Below, one piece after another: positions 46,401 through 50,123 of a stretch of DNA of 50,123 nt. The stretch's first letter is position 1, and the number at the start of each line of letters is the position of its first letter. The DNA lies in NCBI RefSeq assembly GCF_001949145.1, contig NW_019091503.1, positions 564,700 to 614,822 on the forward strand, in the 5' to 3' direction. The DNA comes from Acanthaster planci. Its lineage: Eukaryota > Echinodermata > Asteroidea > Valvatida > Acanthasteridae. The notes beneath the pieces were generated by a model, which was not told where the DNA came from, did not search any database, and saw only the letters and a list, made by a program, of their open reading frames with translations. The position numbers were made by a program, and so were the translations under genes.

Positions 46401-47540
46401 CTACTATATTTACACAGAAATCAAAACATTTGGGGGGTTTATTTGCCAACTGAAGGTGCTGCTTCAACTTCACTTGCAACAAAACATGTCATGAGTGTGG
46501 ACATCCTGTCTGAACATAAGCAAACGCCATGCCTGAATGACTCGGCTACAGGTATACATAAAGCATGCACCATTGCACCTACATGTACATGGAAGCCATT
46601 TGGAACTTGGAAGTGACTACTGCCAAAGACTTGTGTATCACAGGTGACTGAAGCCAAAGAAATTCCGACATGGCTATCCATACAGAACGTGTGATGGCAA
46701 TTCATTAGCCTAATGACAAAAATCCAGTAAATCCATGTACATGTATGTATGTATGTATGATGGAAGATAGTACCCACTGGACATCTGTATTTATATTCTC
46801 TGACATAAAATTTGAAACTGGTGTCTTCACCCAAGGGGGAAAGCAAGAAAGAGATGTGATGACGTATGCAATTTTTGAGCTCATAACCTACAAAAAAAAT
46901 GGAACTGTTCAAACAGCCAACTTCAATCAGAAAATGTACAAAATATTTTGTTTTTTTAGCTTCCCCACCTACTGGTCGAGCTAAAGCAATTTTTTTCCAC
47001 AACCTGCTGTTTGTTCATCCAATTCCTTTGCTGAGCAAATACACAGCTGTGAACCAGCTCAAAGCAATACAAATCAATAGCCAGTTGGCTGGTTCCCAGT
47101 TCAATAAGCTGCTTTCAAGAAATGTGATTATTTCAAGTTGACTGGCAAAGCAAACTGATCCAAGGGTTGGCCACACCAATAAGGCAGTTCTTTAGTCAGC
47201 AATCAGGCTTTAATCAAGTCATTCCAAAACAGCTTAACAGCTCAACACAATCATCTCTGTAACCTATCCACACTTGCAATGGAGCTATGAGCACTGTACA
47301 ATGTACATGACATTCATGGGTAAACATGCAAAAAAATCATCTATCTTGGCTATTTGTGATGAAAAAAAGCTTTAACGATATCTGCTGTAAATCAAGCCAA
47401 ATGCCAACATATATCTTGAACATTACCAGAAGATATTAACTACTGCTCTAAGAATTGTAGTTTTTCTCTCATGTTTACACCCCAAAATGGCATTTGAACA
47501 ATGCCCTTTATTGGTAACAAATATCATCGATGAGAAGCCT
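43490..47540 (-). other. Downstream region and probable 3' UTR of the RNPEPL1-like gene
   Basis: No exon is recognised. The first minus-strand polyadenylation signal (AATAAA) lies at 47512-47507, only 29 bases past the stop codon, and another at 46443-46438. The true transcript end is therefore uncertain and much of this stretch may be intergenic. The longest open frame (46439-47002, minus, 187 codons) has no family signature. TACATGTAC-type palindromes are frequent (44660, 46580, 46737). Confidence 0.35.
47507..47512 (-). terminator. Candidate polyadenylation signal of the RNPEPL1-like gene
   Basis: AATAAA on the minus strand, 29 bases after the TAA stop. It would give a very short 3' UTR, so a downstream signal may be the main one. 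Confidence 0.35.
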
Positions 47541-49969
47541 TTACGTTTCACCAAAGAACATTTTCTGTACCTTGACAAGGCAGCCTGGGTCCATCTCATC
47601 TTCGACAGCTTGAAGGCATGCTTCTGCTACCAGTCTTTGGACAGGGTCCCGCGTAGCAATCAGCTCACCGTACAAGTACACGCCCATTGACTGCCGAAAG
47701 AAAGACAAAGAGAGAGAGGATTATGAAAACAGCACAACATTGGAAGCTGAACTATGCATCTATGGGCTACAAACAATAAAACGGGGCACCTATTCACAAA
47801 TTGTAAATTTGTTCGGAACAAGCTCGAAAAAATTTGATCATGGTCGTGAATTTTGAACTGAAACAAATGTGGGTCAGTTTTGGAAGCGCTGTCACCAGCC
47901 TGATGACAACGAAGTGCTTGCAAAACATTGGAAAACATTTAGCAAAAAGCACAATGGGCTGATTCTACAAATGATACTTAGGTCTTTGGATCAGGACAGC
48001 AGCACTGGTCAGTGAGTAGGATATATGATTTGTAAGTGGTGAGCAATGGATTAAAAGCCATCTTCTAGATATGTGCTGCATCCTTAGGTAAGCCGAGACC
48101 ACAAGCTACACCAGCAATAGTCTGGTAATTAGCCTGACCTGAGATGGACTAGAATCCATCTAGGAACAGACATGCTTTCAGCTGTCCATGGTAAGACACA
48201 AAAAGGAAACACACTGTCCTTATAAGCCACACTGGCTAAGGCTAGATACCACATCCTGACACTAGCCTTATAAGCCACACTGGCTAAGGCTAGATACCAC
48301 ATCCTGACACTGGCCTTATAAGCCACACTGGCTAAGGCTACATACCACATCCTAGCTAGCCAGTGACATCATTTTCCACAGATTTTCAGTGACAGCTAAA
48401 GAGACAAGCTTATTTGAATAAAGAGAGAACAGCATTTTACTTCTACAAAGTTTCTCTTCAGACTACGCACCTGTTCTTCTAGTAGAAATATCCTGATATC
48501 ACCATAGCCATCCACATAGCGGTTTCTGATGACCATTTCACACCAGCGATGTCGCACCTCGGCATTCTGCTTGACGAGTCCATAAGTCTCCTTCAGCTGT
48601 TGCATGGTCTTAGCGGTCAGTCGGTGACCGCTCTCGATGAGTACCTCCATGAGTAATACCAGCTGGTCTGGGCTCAGCTTGGCCCAGTTCTGATTGCTGG
48701 GATCTGTCAGTTTAGCCAAGAGCGCCCCCGTGTGTTTGCGTTTCTGGGGCTTGCCTCCATGCCTGTTGGCCTTGTCAACAGCCAACCACCTATTGCACTG
48801 GGAATAGTGTTCAAAACATTGAAAATGACCAGTTGAATGTTAAAACTTGCTGGAGGTTTTAAGGCTCAGATGAGATAGGATTCACTTGCAAGACTACCAA
48901 AAATTTCTCAATAGCAAGTTGTAATAGAATGTGTTGAATGAAGTGATGCATTGAACAAGCAACTATGCCAAAGCCACTTCTGTTTCTTTAAACCATGACC
49001 TTTATCTGAAGTAGAACCCAGAAGTTTTCCCTGTGGTTTGCATTCTGAGCTGACTGAGGACGTTATAATCAAAGTGACACTTCAAATATGAATTAAATAA
49101 GAGCACTATCATTTCTCCTACGTTGGCATAAATTCTCAACAGAGCTGTTCTTTAATTCCAAATCAATCAAGTCAAGTGATACGATTGTGCTGTATAGCGA
49201 GAAAGTAAATCAGTACTTTTGTCTGTTTGCCCCCCTTCAAAGAGTAGATGGGTTCTAATCAGTCAACTTTGAAACTGTTTACTCAGTGATGGATTTACAA
49301 CAAAAGGGGCACCTAGATTTTACGAAAAAGGATCACCCTAGATGGAGAAGAGTCAAGCACAAATGGGACCTAAGTTTAGTGAAAGATTTTTGGTATTAAA
49401 TAACTAGTTAAAACGTGAATGATGTAAGTTAAACATTTTTTCCTTTCAATGTTACTCCCAAGTGTCACAAAAAACCCTCAGGTCTGGTTCCCTTTTCCTC
49501 TATCATTAGTCTTACCTCTGCTTCCACCTGTTGTACTAGGTTGTTATCCCAACTGAAAGTCTCTGGTCGGAGAGCTGATGGCATGCCAGCGCAATCCAGC
49601 CACTCGGAACTCACAACCTCCGGGCTCAACCCATTATCCCTACACAGAAAATGACAATCATATTGGAATCATATCAAGCAAATCATACATATCTTCTCAT
49701 TCCAATATTATAAAGAAAAGCATACTTCATTAATGTTTCGTTAAATTCATCTTGCCCGTGGCTTCAACTTAAAGGGCTCAGACAACTATCCACTTATAAT
49801 CAATAAATCTGTGAACCTACTGCAGTTGTGGGAATGTCTCAAACAGCATGTTGATGAACTGCTGCGTAAGAACCAGTTGACCTCTGAACCTGTTCACGTA
49901 AGATCTGATGAATCGCAGTAACTGGGATGATCCCACTTTGAGTGAAAGATGCTGAAGCAAGAAGTACCC
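47541..49969 (-). CDS. RNPEPL1: RNPEPL1-like aminopeptidase (M1 family), last four coding exons (partial)
   Basis: Four minus-strand exons join in frame: 49969-49821, 49639-49516, 48797-48471 and 47690-47541, ending in TAA, for 249 residues. Acceptors are AACTTCTAG, TTCTGTGTAG, ATTCCCAG and TTTCGGCAG; donors are GTAGGT, GTAAGA, GTGCGT. The first exon opens GYFLLQHLSLKVGSSQLLRF, the segment after the catalytic domain of the leukotriene A4 hydrolase/aminopeptidase B group. WLDCAGMP in the second exon is the usual link to the C-terminal helical domain. The third has the diagnostic NAEVRHRWCEMVI, and the fourth MGVYLYGEL, both very close to what I recall of vertebrate RNPEPL1 and unlike RNPEP or LTA4H. 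The family is cytosolic and cleaves N-terminal residues. The zinc-binding HExxH exon lies right of the window. A lysine-rich insert (GGKPQKRKHTG) precedes the helical domain. Confidence 0.92.
48218..48356. repeat. 48-bp tandem repeat, three copies
   Basis: CCTTATAAGCCACACTGGCT recurs at 48218, 48266 and 48314, exactly 48 bases apart, with AAGGCTAGATACCACATCCTG in between (one base changed in the third unit). The array lies in the last intron of the RNPEPL1-like gene. It is open in a minus frame only because 48 is a multiple of three. Confidence 0.95.
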
Positions 49970-50123
49970 CTAGAAGTTAGATTGATTAGAAAGATTGCAA
50001 AAGGAAAAGTTAGAAAATGAGGTTATAGATTTTTTTGAATAAAACAAAGAGAGCAGTGTTGTGTTGAGGTTGACTGCCTGACTAAACTGGAGTGGCTGAC
50101 TGGTAAGGTTGACAGGTGTACTT

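Noticed and set aside
46439-47002. 187-codon minus-strand open frame
   Set aside because: The longest frame downstream of the RNPEPL1-like gene, but its composition is irregular, it overlaps repeat-like sequence and shows no family motifs or splice context.

Overview
The window reads as nuclear DNA of an animal. Genes are split by GT-AG introns, intergenic spaces are long and AT-rich, and non-autonomous repeats are common. A marine deuterostome is most likely, and an echinoderm is my best guess. That rests on a palindromic repeat at 32054-32275 (arms starting GGGCC-TATTTCATAGAGCTGCTTA) that I associate from memory with echinoderm genomes, and on many TACATGTA-type palindromes. No species call is justified.

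Layout. (1) About 1-7.5 kb: the 3' end of a plus-strand GET3/ASNA1 (tail-anchored protein targeting ATPase) gene. Its last two coding exons are at 5625-5837 and 6069-6218, preceded by at least 5.6 kb of intron that carries a 15-copy 19-bp minisatellite. (2) About 7.7-43 kb: a CpG-rich intergenic domain. It contains one complete gene, a minus-strand class A GPCR of 433 residues in five coding exons (18435 down to 15419). Around it lie several short mobile elements: a family with TTAA-type target sites (13380-13954, 33881-34464 and a decayed relative near 19525-19905), a 180-bp palindromic MITE (24662-24841), tRNA-like repeats (21229-21347 and 28460-29133, the second split by a long GACG-rich foldback element), and the palindromic repeat at 32054-32275. 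(3) About 41.5-43.5 kb: a cluster of tandem repeats. (4) About 43.5-50.1 kb: the 3' part of a minus-strand RNPEPL1-like aminopeptidase gene (last four coding exons, 249 residues), continuing beyond the right edge.

The three genes have unrelated jobs: membrane protein insertion, peptide or amine signalling, and peptidase-family function. They are not an operon-like unit. The two probable housekeeping genes converge on the middle domain. The left gene body is strikingly poor in CpG (one CpG in the first 1020 bases) while the domain that starts near 7.7 kb is rich in it. This fits the invertebrate pattern of methylated housekeeping gene bodies next to unmethylated intergenic or tissue-specific DNA.

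I found no prokaryotic-type system, no CRISPR array, no intact transposase or reverse transcriptase and no canonical tRNA. The most unusual structure is the nested foldback-in-tRNA-like element at 28460-29133.
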